NCBI RefSeq assembly: GCF_002024165.1
Contig: NZ_MWQN01000002.1
Span: 434,001-498,000, forward strand
Direction of reading: 5' to 3'
Length of the DNA stretch: 64,000 nt
From: Embleya scabrispora
GTDB taxonomy: Bacteria; Actinomycetota; Actinomycetes; Streptomycetales; Streptomycetaceae
Both the position numbers and the translations under genes were made by a program. Within the stretch, counting starts at the first letter, position 1; every line of letters begins with the position of its first letter. Of this stretch, positions 49,792-58,605 are shown piece after piece. The notes under the pieces were generated by a model. The model was not told the origin of the DNA, did no database searches, and saw only the letters and a list, made by a program, of their open reading frames with translations.

Positions 49792-50305
49792 GCCCTCAGT
49801 CTGACCGGCCCGTGTTGCCGCGCCGTGGCCACGACATGACGACCACGAGAAGTCGCCCGGATCACGAGACACCGCACGCGCGGACTCACCGCCCCCGAGT
49901 CCCCGACGCCCGACGAGGGCCGGGCCCTGATGCCACCGCCGCCCGCCTTCGCACATCGCCCGCGCCCACCGTCGTGCCGGCCGGGATGGGCGGCGCCGGG
50001 ACGGGCGGGGCACATACCGGCAGCCGGGGAAGGCATCCGCGTGTGTCGCGGCGGTCGGCGGCGAGGAGCGCTTGGCCGAGGATGCCTTCCGCCGGCGCGC
50101 ACGCCTGTCCGGTACCGGGTCCTGGAACACCCGGTGGCCGGCGCCGCGCAGCCGACCGTACAGTCCCTGGTGATCCGCAACGGGGTGGTCGGGCCGCGCT
50201 TCGTGACCCGCGCGGGCGACGGGAGGCGGCCGGATCGTGCGGGTCGACCGGCGCGGCAACGACACGGTGTGCCGTCAGGTGCCGACGTACCCGGAGTACG
50301 CGAGG
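49792..50305. other. 514-bp intergenic region upstream of mgsA
   Basis: It separates mgsA from the MFS gene end. Around 50130-50290 the + strand has gene-like codon bias in two frames (TVQSLVIRNGVVGPRFVTRA, then a shifted RIVRVDRRGNDTVCR), perhaps a degraded gene. I could not identify a family and treat it as non-coding. Confidence 0.35.
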
Positions 50306-51658
50306 TCACCTCGATCGCACGGCCCCTCGGTCCCGCGGGGTCCGCGCGGCCCGTCGAGCGCGCCCGGCGCGCACCGGGGCCTCGGCGGGCTCACCGCCGG
50401 CGGCGGTGACCACCCGCACCGCCGGCCCCTCCGGAAGCGTGCGCAGCGCGCGGATCGGCGAGCAGAACACCGGCAGGAAGGCCAGCGCCATGCACACGGC
50501 GCCGACCCACATCGCCGCGTGCACCCCCGCGAACTCGCCGATCAGCGCCGCCGCCACCGCCCCGATCGCCGCCGCGCCGGTGAGCAGGCAGCGGAAGGTC
50601 GCGTTCATCCGCCCGAGCAGCGCGTCGGGGGTCAACCGCTGCCGCAGACTCACCCCGAGCACGTTGTCCACGCCCATCCGGGCCGTGCACAGGAACCACC
50701 CGACGCCCGCGACTCCCAGCCACGGCCCACGATCGAGCAGGGGGATCACCAGCGCGGCCGGCGCCAGGCACAGTCCGGCCAGACCCATCGTGCGGCCGTA
50801 GCCGAACCGGTGCGAGATCGGCCGGGCGGACCGCGCGCCGACCAGGATGCCCACCCCGCCGATCGCCAGGAACAGCCCCAACGCACCGGAAGGAAGGTCG
50901 AGTTCGCGAACGAAGAGCACCGGAAGCAACACGGTGACCAGTTGTGAGCCGAAGTTGGTCAGCGCCGCCGTGCACATCAGCGCGCGCAGTTCCCGACCGC
51001 GCCACACGTGCCGCAGCCCCTCCCCGATCTCGGCGCGCAACCGGCGGGCGGGGCCGTCGGCGGCGGCCGGGGCGCCGTCGGTACGGATCCGGGCCAGCCC
51101 CAGCCCGGACGCGAGGTAGCCGACGACGGTGGACACCACCGCGAACGGCGCCGCGACCACCTGCACCAGGAACCCGCCCGCGCCGCGCCCGGCGATGTTG
51201 GCCGTGGCCATCAGGCTGACGATGGCGGCATTGGCCGGCACCAACGCCTCGCGGCCGACCAGGTGGGGGACGAAGCTCTGCGAGCCGACGTCGAAGAAGA
51301 CCGTCGCGCACCCGTTGAGCAGGACCACCGCGTACAGCTGGGGCAGCGTCAAAACGTCCAGCCACCACGCGAGCGGGATCGAGCCGATCAGCGCGGCGCG
51401 GACCAGGTCGGCGACCATCATCACCCGGCGCCGCCGCATGCGGTCCACCCAGGCGCCGGCGGGCAGGCCGATCAGCAGGAACGCCACCGTGCCGAGCGCG
51501 GCCAGCGCGCCGACCTGGCCGGGGCTCGCGTCCAGGGCCTCGACGGCGATCAGCGGGATGGCGACGTAGCCGATGTTGGTGCCCAGTTCGCTGAGCGCCG
51601 CCGCGGTGAACAGCGTGCGGAAGTCGGCGACCCGCCAGGGAGAGTGCGCGTGGCTCAT
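50306..51658 (-). CDS. MFS transporter (MdtG/enterobactin-exporter-like, 12 TMS)
   Basis: A 450-residue MFS permease of the DHA1/EntS type. Start: SPWRVADFRTLFTAAALSEL (as in actinomycete MFS exporters), then GLPAGAWVDRMRRRRVMMVA (motif A, with the basic loop between TM2 and TM3). About 12 helices follow and the protein ends in a basic cytoplasmic tail. It probably exports a hydrophobic compound. It is divergent from the ArsR-type gene with a palindrome in the 133-bp gap. Confidence 0.85.
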   Translation of the reverse strand: MSHAHSPWRVADFRTLFTAAALSELGTNIGYVAIPLIAVEALDASPGQVGALAALGTVAFLLIGLPAGAWVDRMRRRRVMMVADLVRAALIGSIPLAWWLDVLTLPQLYAVVLLNGCATVFFDVGSQSFVPHLVGREALVPANAAIVSLMATANIAGRGAGGFLVQVVAAPFAVVSTVVGYLASGLGLARIRTDGAPAAADGPARRLRAEIGEGLRHVWRGRELRALMCTAALTNFGSQLVTVLLPVLFVRELDLPSGALGLFLAIGGVGILVGARSARPISHRFGYGRTMGLAGLCLAPAALVIPLLDRGPWLGVAGVGWFLCTARMGVDNVLGVSLRQRLTPDALLGRMNATFRCLLTGAAAIGAVAAALIGEFAGVHAAMWVGAVCMALAFLPVFCSPIRALRTLPEGPAVRVVTAAGGEPAEAPVRAGRARRAARTPRDRGAVRSR

Positions 51659-51696
51659 GCCGGCAGCCTGCCTGGCTCCCGCACCGACACCGCAAT

Positions 51697-51716
51697 GATT
51701 TAGCCGGAGCTGAATC
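51697..51716. promoter_or_regulatory. Candidate ArsR operator
   Basis: GATTTAGC-cgga-GCTGAATC (51697-51716), an 8-4-8 inverted repeat with one mismatch, lies between the divergent MFS and ArsR genes. Confidence 0.55.
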
Positions 51717-51791
51717 CTCGTCGGATTCTTCGGCCGAGTCCTCGGCTCGCTCCCCGGCCGATCCCTTGCCGCCGCGGGTAGCCTGAACCGG

Positions 51792-52769
51792 GTGATCGAG
51801 ATCGAGTTCACCCCGGAGGACGTGGCCCGCACCCGCTTCGCGATCTCCCCGCTGTGGGAGGTCGTGGCGAGCGTCCGCGTCCTCAAGGGCGCCGACGAGC
51901 AGGGCATCCACCGGGTCTGGACCGAGCAGGTGCGCGACCGGCTGGCCGCCGCGAAGGTCGACCTGACCCCGCTCACCGACCTGATCCCGGTCCCGACCCT
52001 GGCGCTCGCGGGTTTTCTGGCCCCGCCGCCGACCACCCCGCTGACCTCGCTGGACGTCGAACTGGCGGCGCTGCGCGCGACGCCGCCGGAACTGCTGCGC
52101 ACGTCCTCCGCGATCACGCCGCAACGCGTCGCCGAGATCCGCGCCGACCCGGATCGTGAGCTGGGCCGGCTCTCGGAAACCATCCAGGCGTATTGGGAGG
52201 TGGCGCTCGCGCCGTACTGGCCGCGCATCCTCGCCTTCCTGGAGGGCGACATCCTCTTCCGGGCCGGCCGACTCGTCGAGGGCGGCGCCCGCGGCCTGTT
52301 CCACGACCTGGACCCGCAGGTCGCCTGGGACACGGGCACGCTCCAGGTGCAGACCCGGTTCTGTCGCGATCGACGCACGCTCGGCGGTCGGGGGCTGCTG
52401 CTCGTACCGTCGGCGTTCGTCTGGCCGCGCGTGTTCTCCGTGCTGGACGGGCGCTGGCAGCCCACGCTGCGTTATCCGCCGCGCGGCATCGGCACGCTGT
52501 GGTCGGCCGCGCCGGCGCCTTTGGCGGTGCCCGACGCGCTCGCCGGCGTACTGGGCCGCTCCCGCGCCACGCTGGTGGCCGAACTCACCACGCCGGCCTC
52601 GACCACGGACCTGGCCCGGCGTACCGGATTGACCCCGGGCGGCGTTTCGCAACACCTGTCCGCGCTGCGCGCGGCGGGCCTGGTCGGCGCGCATCGGGCC
52701 GGGCGGGTGGTGCTGTACGCCCGCACACAGGCGGCGGAAACGCTGCTGGCGGCGGCCGGTTCGGCGTAG
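51792..52769 (+). CDS. ArsR-family HTH regulator with large N-terminal domain
   Basis: A 325-residue protein with a C-terminal winged HTH (TTDLARRTGLTPGGVSQHLS ALRAAGLVGAHRAGRVVLYA) typical of ArsR-like regulators. The N-terminal 240 residues belong to the DUF5937-type extension that begins IEFTPEDVARTRFAISPLWE and contains the YWPRILAFLEGDILFRAGRL stretch. It probably senses a small molecule and represses the divergent MFS gene. GTG 51792 lacks an obvious ribosome-binding site. Confidence 0.8.
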   Translation: MIEIEFTPEDVARTRFAISPLWEVVASVRVLKGADEQGIHRVWTEQVRDRLAAAKVDLTPLTDLIPVPTLALAGFLAPPPTTPLTSLDVELAALRATPPELLRTSSAITPQRVAEIRADPDRELGRLSETIQAYWEVALAPYWPRILAFLEGDILFRAGRLVEGGARGLFHDLDPQVAWDTGTLQVQTRFCRDRRTLGGRGLLLVPSAFVWPRVFSVLDGRWQPTLRYPPRGIGTLWSAAPAPLAVPDALAGVLGRSRATLVAELTTPASTTDLARRTGLTPGGVSQHLSALRAAGLVGAHRAGRVVLYARTQAAETLLAAAGSA

Positions 52770-52839
52770 GACCCGCCCCGACACGCGATCGGTGCGCGGA
52801 TCCATCGCGGCCATCCCCTCGCCGTAAGCGCGTCCCGCG

Positions 52840-53646
52840 CTAGGGGGTACCCGATGCGGTCGTCGCGATGCCGCCGTCCACCGGGATGATGGCGCCCGTG
52901 AGGTAGGCCCCGGCCCGGCCGGCGAGAAACACGGCGATACCCGCCATGTCGTCGTCGCGACCGATCCGGCGCAGAGGGGTGGCCGCCGCGATCGTGTCGC
53001 CAATGGCATCGAGCGTGGACGCCATCATCTGCGACGGGAACACTCCCGGTGCGACCGCGTTCACCGTGATGTGCTGTGGGCCCAGTTCCCTGGCGAGCAC
53101 TCTGGTGAGTTGATGGAGTGCCGCTTTGCTGCCGGCGTACGAGTAGTTGGGCGCCTGGGCGACGTGGATGGCGGCGATACTGCCGATGTTGATGATCCGC
53201 GCGGGATCATCGGCGGTGCCCGCTGTGCGAAGTGCGGGGAGCAGCGCCTGCACCAGCCGGAACGGAGCCTTGAGGTTGAGGTCGATCACCGCGTCCCAGC
53301 CCTCGTCCGGGAAGGTCGCCAGCGGCTCGCGCCACATCGCTCCCGCATTGTTGACAAGAATGTCCAGGCATTCCGAGTCGGCCTTGACCAGATCGGCGAG
53401 GCGCACACACTCGTCGCGCCTGGACAGGTCGGCGGGAATTGCTCGAACGTCGCCGAATTCGGACAGCAGACGCTGTGCCTTTGCACACGCGTCCGCCGTG
53501 CGTGAGCTGATCACGACGCGGGCGCCCGCCTGGAGAAGGCCGCGCGCCATCATCATCCCGATGCCCTTGGTACCGCCCGTGACAAGGGCGTACTTTCCAC
53601 TCAGATCGAATAGTTCTCGATGAGTGGTGAATTGCTTGTCCGCCAT
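52840..53646 (-). CDS. Classical SDR oxidoreductase (gluconate-5-dehydrogenase-like)
   Basis: A 268-residue classical short-chain dehydrogenase. It has the cofactor motif VTGGTKGIGMMMARGLLQAG, NNAG (VNNAGAMW), the catalytic Ser in INIGSIAA, YSYAGSK with Tyr and Lys, and the C-terminal PVDGGI. Start HRELFDLSGKYALVTGGTKG resembles gluconate 5-dehydrogenase/3-oxoacyl reductase types. The codons here are visibly less GC-biased than those of the neighbouring genes, which may point to recent transfer. GGAG lies just upstream of ATG 53646. Confidence 0.85.
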   Translation of the reverse strand: MADKQFTTHRELFDLSGKYALVTGGTKGIGMMMARGLLQAGARVVISSRTADACAKAQRLLSEFGDVRAIPADLSRRDECVRLADLVKADSECLDILVNNAGAMWREPLATFPDEGWDAVIDLNLKAPFRLVQALLPALRTAGTADDPARIINIGSIAAIHVAQAPNYSYAGSKAALHQLTRVLARELGPQHITVNAVAPGVFPSQMMASTLDAIGDTIAAATPLRRIGRDDDMAGIAVFLAGRAGAYLTGAIIPVDGGIATTASGTP

Positions 53647-53803
53647 TGGTCTCCGTCGTTTCTGTTTTCGGCGCTTTCGACTCGACCAGGCTGACAGGGG
53701 TTCGAGACGTCCGGGAGATCCTGGTGACACAGGTACCGTGAGAACCCCCTCGCCGGTGGTTCGCCAAGCCACGGGCCGAGACCGAGTCGGAGGAAGCGCA
53801 GCG

Positions 53804-54837
53804 ATGAACGAGCCGGGGGATGCCGTCGTGGTGGTGGAAGGCGGGAGTTCGGGCGGAGGGTCGCACGAGCCCTCGAAGGAGGCGCCGCGCGAGTTCGTCG
53901 AGGACATCGTCGTCGTCCACGAGGGCGGCGGCATGGTGCACTTCCTGTTGATCACGTACGCACCCGGCGACTCGGCCAACGCCGCGGGGTACGTCTTCCG
54001 GCGCCCCGTCGGCAGCGACGAGCCGGCCGAGAACATCCTGGCGACCAACGACACGCTCCGCGAACTGTGGTGCTCGCCGCAGGGCCATGTGTGGGCGCGA
54101 GCAGCACCGGTCTGGTCTGGACGAGCGCACCCGTGCCCTGGACGGACACCATGCCGCCGGACCTGGAGTTCGACACGCCCGAAGGCGGGGTGACCTGGCG
54201 CCACACCGCGCTGCCCACACAGGCGCACAACGACGGTCGGCCGAACCCCTCGGCCGTGTGGGGGACTTCGGACGACGACGTCCACATCGCCACCTTCGGC
54301 GGCGTGCTCTACCACTGGAACGGCGCCGACTGGTCGCAGTTCCACTCGGGGATCGGCGCGCCGATCGGCGCCGTCCGAGGCCGCGCGGCGAACGACGTCT
54401 ACGCCGCCGGCCACAACGGCACCCTGCTGCACTTCGACGGCACCGCATGGACACGGATCGCCGATCCGGACGGCCCCGACACGACCGACCTGCTGACGGG
54501 CATCGCCTTCGACGCCGACGGCGACGTGTACGTCACCGGCAGATCGCGCGGCGGCCGCGTACTTCGCGGCTCCGCGCGACGCGGCTTCACGGTGGCCGTA
54601 CGCGACCGGGTCGCCGCCCTCGGCGTGGCGTTCGTCGAGGGACGGCTGTTGTGTGCCGTGGGGAAGGGCGGCGTCGTGGAACCGACCGCCCAGGGCCCGA
54701 AGACGCTGCGCGACGACATCGCGGCCTGGTCGATCGCCGAGGGCGAGGGCCGCGTCTACGTGACGGAGACACCGGGAGAGGCCGCGTACTCCGAACTCGA
54801 CCTCGCCACCGGGCAGTGGCACCGCCGCTACTACTGA
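53804..54837 (+). pseudogene. Beta-propeller-repeat protein interrupted by a frameshift
   Basis: Two reading frames make one protein. The first, from ATG 53804, runs through NDTLRELWCSPQGHVW; the second continues in the -1 frame with GASSTGLVWTSAPVPWTDTM and holds about four propeller-like strands (VWGTSDDDVHIATFGGVLYH, GTLLHFDGTAWTRI). The joined product would be about 343 aa. The switch lies near 54090-54100 and fits loss of one base. There is no slippery heptamer, so programmed shifting is unlikely. A sequencing error cannot be ruled out. The repeat resembles WG/YVTN-type propellers of extracellular proteins; no signal peptide is seen. Confidence 0.65.
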
Positions 54838-55034
54838 CCACCGTCCCGCGCGGCCCCGACCATGACGTCACCGCCGGGCAGGTGGGATTCGCTCGGACAT
54901 GTGCCGGCGGTTCACTCAGTGGATCGGACGCTGTCCGGACGTCCCCCGGCCGTGTCACGCTCGGAACCGCTCGCGGTGCGTGCCGAACCACACACGCACC
55001 GCGAGCAAGGCATCCGAAAGCGAAAGGAACTCCC

Positions 55035-56267
55035 GTGAGATTTCCATCGTTTCGCCGTGACGCGACCGCCTTGCGGCGTGGCGCGCGCACGTTACCCCGC
55101 CTGGCGGGCCTGGCGGTCGCCGTCGGGTTGATCGCCGGGTTCCAGCCGGCCGTCGCGGCGTCGGCCGCGACCTCGGCCGACGCCGCCGTCGTCGCGGTCC
55201 CCTCGGACGCGAACGCGGCGGCGACCACCAAGGCCGCCGCGGCCCTGGGTGTACCGGGCGGCGGGGTCGCCCTCGCGAAGCAGGCGGACAACGTCCTCAC
55301 CGCCGTGTTCATCGACACCGACGGCGCCCTCAACGTCGCGTGGGAGGTGAACAACGGCGCCTGGAACGCACCCGTCAGGATCAGCGACTCGGTGGGCGTA
55401 CCGGGTGGCGGGGTCGCCCTGTCGAGGCAGAACGCCAACAGGTTCACCGCCGCGTTCGTCGACAAGTGGGGCAGGCTGAACGTGGCCTGGCTCGACAACG
55501 GCAAACCCTGGAGCGCGCCCCAGCCCATCAGCGACCCGATCGCCAAGCCGGGCGGATCCGTCGCCTTGGCCCAGCACTTCGACCGCGAACTGACCGCCGC
55601 CTTCGTCGACACCCAGGGTGCGCTGCGCATCTCCACGGCGGTGGGCAACGACTGGTGGACCTACCCGACGGCGATCAGCGGCTCGGTCGGCGTCTCGGGT
55701 TCCCCGGTCGCGCTGGCCCGATTCGGCAACTCGATGTACGCCGGGATCATCGACACCTCCGGAAGGCTCGACATCGCCTTCCAGTCGTACTTCGGGGCGG
55801 CGTGGACCTCGCCCTTCGGGGTCGGCAACCCGGTGACCGTCGCGGGCGGGGGCGTGGCCCTCGCGCAGCAGAACGACAACACGTTGACGGCCTCGATCCC
55901 CGGGAACGGATCGACCTGGGTGGCGTGGATCAACAACGGTGGCCCCTGGAACGGGCCCGTCGACATCGGCGGGTGGGGCGCCGCGCCCGGCGCCGGGGTC
56001 GCGATGTCCAAGCAGACCGGCGACATCCTGGTCTCGGTCGCCGTCGACCGATGGGGTGTCTTCACCGTCGCCTGGGTCGTGGACGGGGCCGCCTGGCACC
56101 CGCCGGTCCAGGTCGGTGGCGTCCTGGCCCCGAACGGCGCCCGCGTCGCGGTGGCCAAACAGGACAACACCATCCTCACCGCGGCGTTCCTCGGCAACGA
56201 CGGCAAGCTGAACGTCTCCTGGGTCGAGGGCACCGGCGGTTGGCGAGGGCCCGTACCGATCAACTGA
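55035..56267 (+). CDS. Secreted seven-bladed beta-propeller lectin-like protein
   Basis: A 410-residue secreted protein. An N-terminal signal peptide (RRGARTLPRLAGLAVAVGLI, cleavage near residue 40) is followed by seven tandem repeats of about 49 aa. Each begins PGGGVALxxQ and holds TAxFVDxxGxLNVAW near the middle, ending in W-x-x-P. Seven such units match a single-ring propeller of the PLL/tachylectin-like class, which bind fucose or other sugars on their blades. The GTG at 55035 has AAAGGA 6 nt upstream. It could bind cell surfaces or glycans of other organisms (inference). A very strong terminator follows. Confidence 0.8.
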   Translation: MRFPSFRRDATALRRGARTLPRLAGLAVAVGLIAGFQPAVAASAATSADAAVVAVPSDANAAATTKAAAALGVPGGGVALAKQADNVLTAVFIDTDGALNVAWEVNNGAWNAPVRISDSVGVPGGGVALSRQNANRFTAAFVDKWGRLNVAWLDNGKPWSAPQPISDPIAKPGGSVALAQHFDRELTAAFVDTQGALRISTAVGNDWWTYPTAISGSVGVSGSPVALARFGNSMYAGIIDTSGRLDIAFQSYFGAAWTSPFGVGNPVTVAGGGVALAQQNDNTLTASIPGNGSTWVAWINNGGPWNGPVDIGGWGAAPGAGVAMSKQTGDILVSVAVDRWGVFTVAWVVDGAAWHPPVQVGGVLAPNGARVAVAKQDNTILTAAFLGNDGKLNVSWVEGTGGWRGPVPIN

Positions 56268-56307
56268 CCCTCGACCTCGCGCCGTGACCCGAACCGTCAT
56301 ACGACAG

Positions 56308-56345
56308 CCGAGCCCCCCGACGACGCCCGTCGTCGGGGGGCTCGG
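56308..56345. terminator. Strong bidirectional terminator
   Basis: A perfect 18-bp stem (56308-56325 / 56328-56345) with a 2-nt nominal loop between the lectin gene and a convergent TetR gene. Confidence 0.85.
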
Positions 56346-56359
56346 TATCCGCCTGCCGA

Positions 56360-56962
56360 TCAGGGGTGGTCGGGCCAACTCCGCATCGCCAGTTCCGCGA
56401 CCCGCTCCAGCCGCTCGCGGCCGACGCCGTCGACGGCCTGGGTGGACATGCCCTGGACGACGGCCGCGTAGTAGGTGGCGAGGTCGTCCGGATCGGTGTC
56501 GGCGGGCAGTCGGCCGGCCGCCACGTCGGCGGCGATCCTGCGCCGGAACGCCGCCTTGGACGCCTCGCGCAGCGCGCGCAGTTCGGCCTTGACCTCCTCG
56601 GCCGCCGCGGTGCAGTTCACGGCCGCCGTGATCACCATGCAGCCGGGCGGGTGGCCGGGCTCGGTGTAGGCCTCGGCCAGCGCGTACAACATGCGCTCCA
56701 TCCCCCGGCGGGCGTCCGGCTCGGCGTCGAGCACCCGGCCGGCGACCGCGCCGTAGGTGGCCCCGTAGCGCTGGATCGCCTCGCTGAACAGGGTGCGTTT
56801 GTCGCCGAAGGCCGCGTACAGGCTGGGCGGCTTGATGCCCATCGCGGTGGTCAGCCCGGACACGGAGGTCGCCTCGTAGCCGTGCTGCCAGAACTCGAGG
56901 ACCGCACGATCCAGCGCGGCCTCGCGGTCGAAGCCGCGCGGGCGGCCTTGGGTACCGGACAT
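56360..56962 (-). CDS. TetR-family regulator (YcdC/AcrR type)
   Basis: A 200-residue TetR regulator starting GRPRGFDREAALDRAVLEFW, with HTH EATSVSGLTTAMGIKPPSLY and AAFGDKRTLF. The C-terminus contains PPGCMVITAAVNCTAAAEEV, characteristic of the TetR-C-33/DUF-type members that follow redox or alkylating signals. The start is ATG 56962 or 56971; neither has a ribosome-binding site, so it may be leaderless. It is divergent from the alpha/beta hydrolase across two related palindromes. Confidence 0.85.
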   Translation of the reverse strand: MSGTQGRPRGFDREAALDRAVLEFWQHGYEATSVSGLTTAMGIKPPSLYAAFGDKRTLFSEAIQRYGATYGAVAGRVLDAEPDARRGMERMLYALAEAYTEPGHPPGCMVITAAVNCTAAAEEVKAELRALREASKAAFRRRIAADVAAGRLPADTDPDDLATYYAAVVQGMSTQAVDGVGRERLERVAELAMRSWPDHP

Positions 56963-56974
56963 GCGCACCATTCT

Positions 56975-57034
56975 ATAGCGCTCGCTATGGAACGCGGGAA
57001 TCTCTGCTACGGTGAGATCTGTAGCGACTGCTAC
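56975..57034. promoter_or_regulatory. Twin TetR operators between tetR and hydrolase genes
   Basis: ATAGCG-CT-CGCTAT (56975-56988) and GTAGC-GACT-GCTAC (57021-57034) share the core (A/G)TAGC...GCTA(T/C). The first overlaps the promoter of the TetR gene; the second lies 35 bp upstream of the hydrolase ATG. Confidence 0.75.
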
Positions 57035-57069
57035 GAAACTCGTTCGCGCATCTTCTCCAAGGGGCTTTC

Positions 57070-57924
57070 ATGTCCGTCACCACCGTCACCACCGTCGGCA
57101 CCGCCACCCGCACCACCCCCCGCGCCGCCGCCCTGCCCGTGCCGACCTTCGCCCGCACCGTGCGCGGCTCGGGCCCCGGCCTGCTGCTCGCGCACGGCGC
57201 CGGCGGCGGTGTGGCCGCCAACTACGGGCCGATCCTGGACGGCCTCGCGGCCGAACACCGGGTGGTCGGCGTCGACTTCCCCGGCTCCGGCGAGACCCCA
57301 CGCTCGACCGGACCGCTCGACCTGGACGAACTGGCCGACCAGTTGGTCGCGGCCGGTGTCGCCGAGGGCCTGGAGACCTTCGCGGTGTCCGGCTACTCGC
57401 TCGGCGGCGCGGTCGCCGTCCGCGCCGCCGCCCGGCACCCCGAGCGGGTCACCTCGCTGATCCTGACCTCGACCTTCGCGCACGCCGACGCCCGCCTCCG
57501 GTTGGCCGCGCGGGTCTGGCGCGGCCTGTACGAGTCCGGCGACCGGGCAACCTTCGCCGCCTTCCTGGCCCCGCTCGCGCTCGGCCCGGCCGCCCTCGAC
57601 GCGCTTTCGCCCGAGGACCTGGCGGGCGTACTGCGGATGACCGCGAAGACCCCGCCGCCCGGCACGCCCGAGCACACCGAACTGATCGAGCGCGTCGACG
57701 TGCGCGCCGACCTGGCCACCATCGAGGTCCCGGCGCTGGTGGTGTCCACCACCGGCGACCGCCTCGTCGAGCCGAACCACCACCGTGCCGTCGCGGCCGC
57801 GCTGCGCAACGCCCGCGTGGTCGAACTCGACTCGGGCCACCTGCCGTTCGCGGAGCAACCGGCGCAGTGGCTGGCGGCGATCGTCGGCTTCCTGGGCGAG
57901 GTCGAGGGCGACGCGGCTCGATAG
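57070..57924 (+). CDS. Alpha/beta-hydrolase
   Basis: A 284-residue alpha/beta-hydrolase with the complete triad: Ser110 in SGYSLGGA, Asp230 in VSTTGDRLV, His257 in DSGHLPF. The oxyanion loop is LAHGAGGG. It resembles 3-oxoadipate enol-lactonase and chloroperoxidase-like enzymes. AAGGGG precedes ATG 57070. A twin TetR operator lies upstream, and the carboxymuconolactone-decarboxylase-like gene is next but convergent, so both may serve breakdown of an aromatic compound. Confidence 0.85.
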   Translation: MSVTTVTTVGTATRTTPRAAALPVPTFARTVRGSGPGLLLAHGAGGGVAANYGPILDGLAAEHRVVGVDFPGSGETPRSTGPLDLDELADQLVAAGVAEGLETFAVSGYSLGGAVAVRAAARHPERVTSLILTSTFAHADARLRLAARVWRGLYESGDRATFAAFLAPLALGPAALDALSPEDLAGVLRMTAKTPPPGTPEHTELIERVDVRADLATIEVPALVVSTTGDRLVEPNHHRAVAAALRNARVVELDSGHLPFAEQPAQWLAAIVGFLGEVEGDAAR

Positions 57925-57935
57925 CGGGCGGCGGT

Positions 57936-58487
57936 TCACGCCTTCGGGAACGGCGCGGCCCACTCCTCGTCCGGCAGTCGCAGTGCGTTGGCCACGTAGG
58001 CGATCGTGCGGTACCAGCCGGCCAGGACCAGCACCTCCACGATCTGCCGATCCTCGAACCGGGCCCGGAGTTCGGCCCAGGTGCCGTCGGTGAGGTCGGC
58101 GCCGTCGTGCAACTCGTCGACCACGCGCACCAGGATCGCCTGGCGCGGTGTCCAGGCGGCCTCGTCGTCGACGACGGTGGCCCGGAGCTGACGCGAAGTC
58201 AGGCCGACCCGCTCCGCGAACACCTCGGCGTGCACGCCCCATTCGTACGAGCAGCCGGCCCGGGCGCACACCCGCTGCACCACGGTCTCCCGCTCAACGG
58301 CGGGCAACGTACCGTGCCCCAGCAGCCCCGACCCGAGCACCCGCATCCGCGAGGCCAGATCGGGGTGATGCTCCAGGACCCGGAACAGGGCGAGGGGTTC
58401 CCGGTCTCCGGCGGCGCCCATCCAGCGGGCCAGGGACGCATGCGTCTCGGGAGCGTAGGGCGGGGACAGTGGTGTGATCCGCGACAT
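57936..58487 (-). CDS. Carboxymuconolactone-decarboxylase-family protein (AhpD-like)
   Basis: A 183-residue protein of the CMD family with the motif CSYEWGVHAEVFAERVGLTS (C-x-x-E-W-x-x-H, here with one Cys where AhpD has CxxC). The family includes gamma-carboxymuconolactone decarboxylase and AhpD-like peroxide-reduction proteins; with a single Cys the AhpD redox mechanism is unlikely. ATG 58487 has GGAGGAG 7 nt upstream. It is divergent from the HxlR regulator across twin operators. Confidence 0.85.
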   Translation of the reverse strand: MSRITPLSPPYAPETHASLARWMGAAGDREPLALFRVLEHHPDLASRMRVLGSGLLGHGTLPAVERETVVQRVCARAGCSYEWGVHAEVFAERVGLTSRQLRATVVDDEAAWTPRQAILVRVVDELHDGADLTDGTWAELRARFEDRQIVEVLVLAGWYRTIAYVANALRLPDEEWAAPFPKA

Positions 58488-58547
58488 GGGTGTGCTCCTC
58501 CGTCGACCGGGACGGCCACGCGTGCGCCTCGGCGGCCGGCCACTCGG

Positions 58548-58593
58548 GTGCTTCGCTTTCAAAAGCACTATGCTGCTTTCGAAAGCGAAGCAC
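58548..58593. promoter_or_regulatory. Twin HxlR operators in a 46-bp nested palindrome
   Basis: A 13-bp perfect inverted repeat GTGCTTCGCTTTC (58548-58560) / GAAAGCGAAGCAC (58581-58593) encloses a second one, AAAGCA / TGCTTT. Each half holds a box: GCTTTCAAAAGC (58555-58566) and the perfect GCTTTCGAAAGC (58575-58586), with centres 20 bp apart. They sit between divergent CMD and HxlR genes. Confidence 0.8.
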
Positions 58594-58605
58594 AAGGAGG
58601 TGGCC

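Noticed and set aside
50060-50330. Possible degraded gene with two gene-like frames
   Set aside because: The combined peptide has no family I can name and would need a frameshift; kept only as a remark in the region note.
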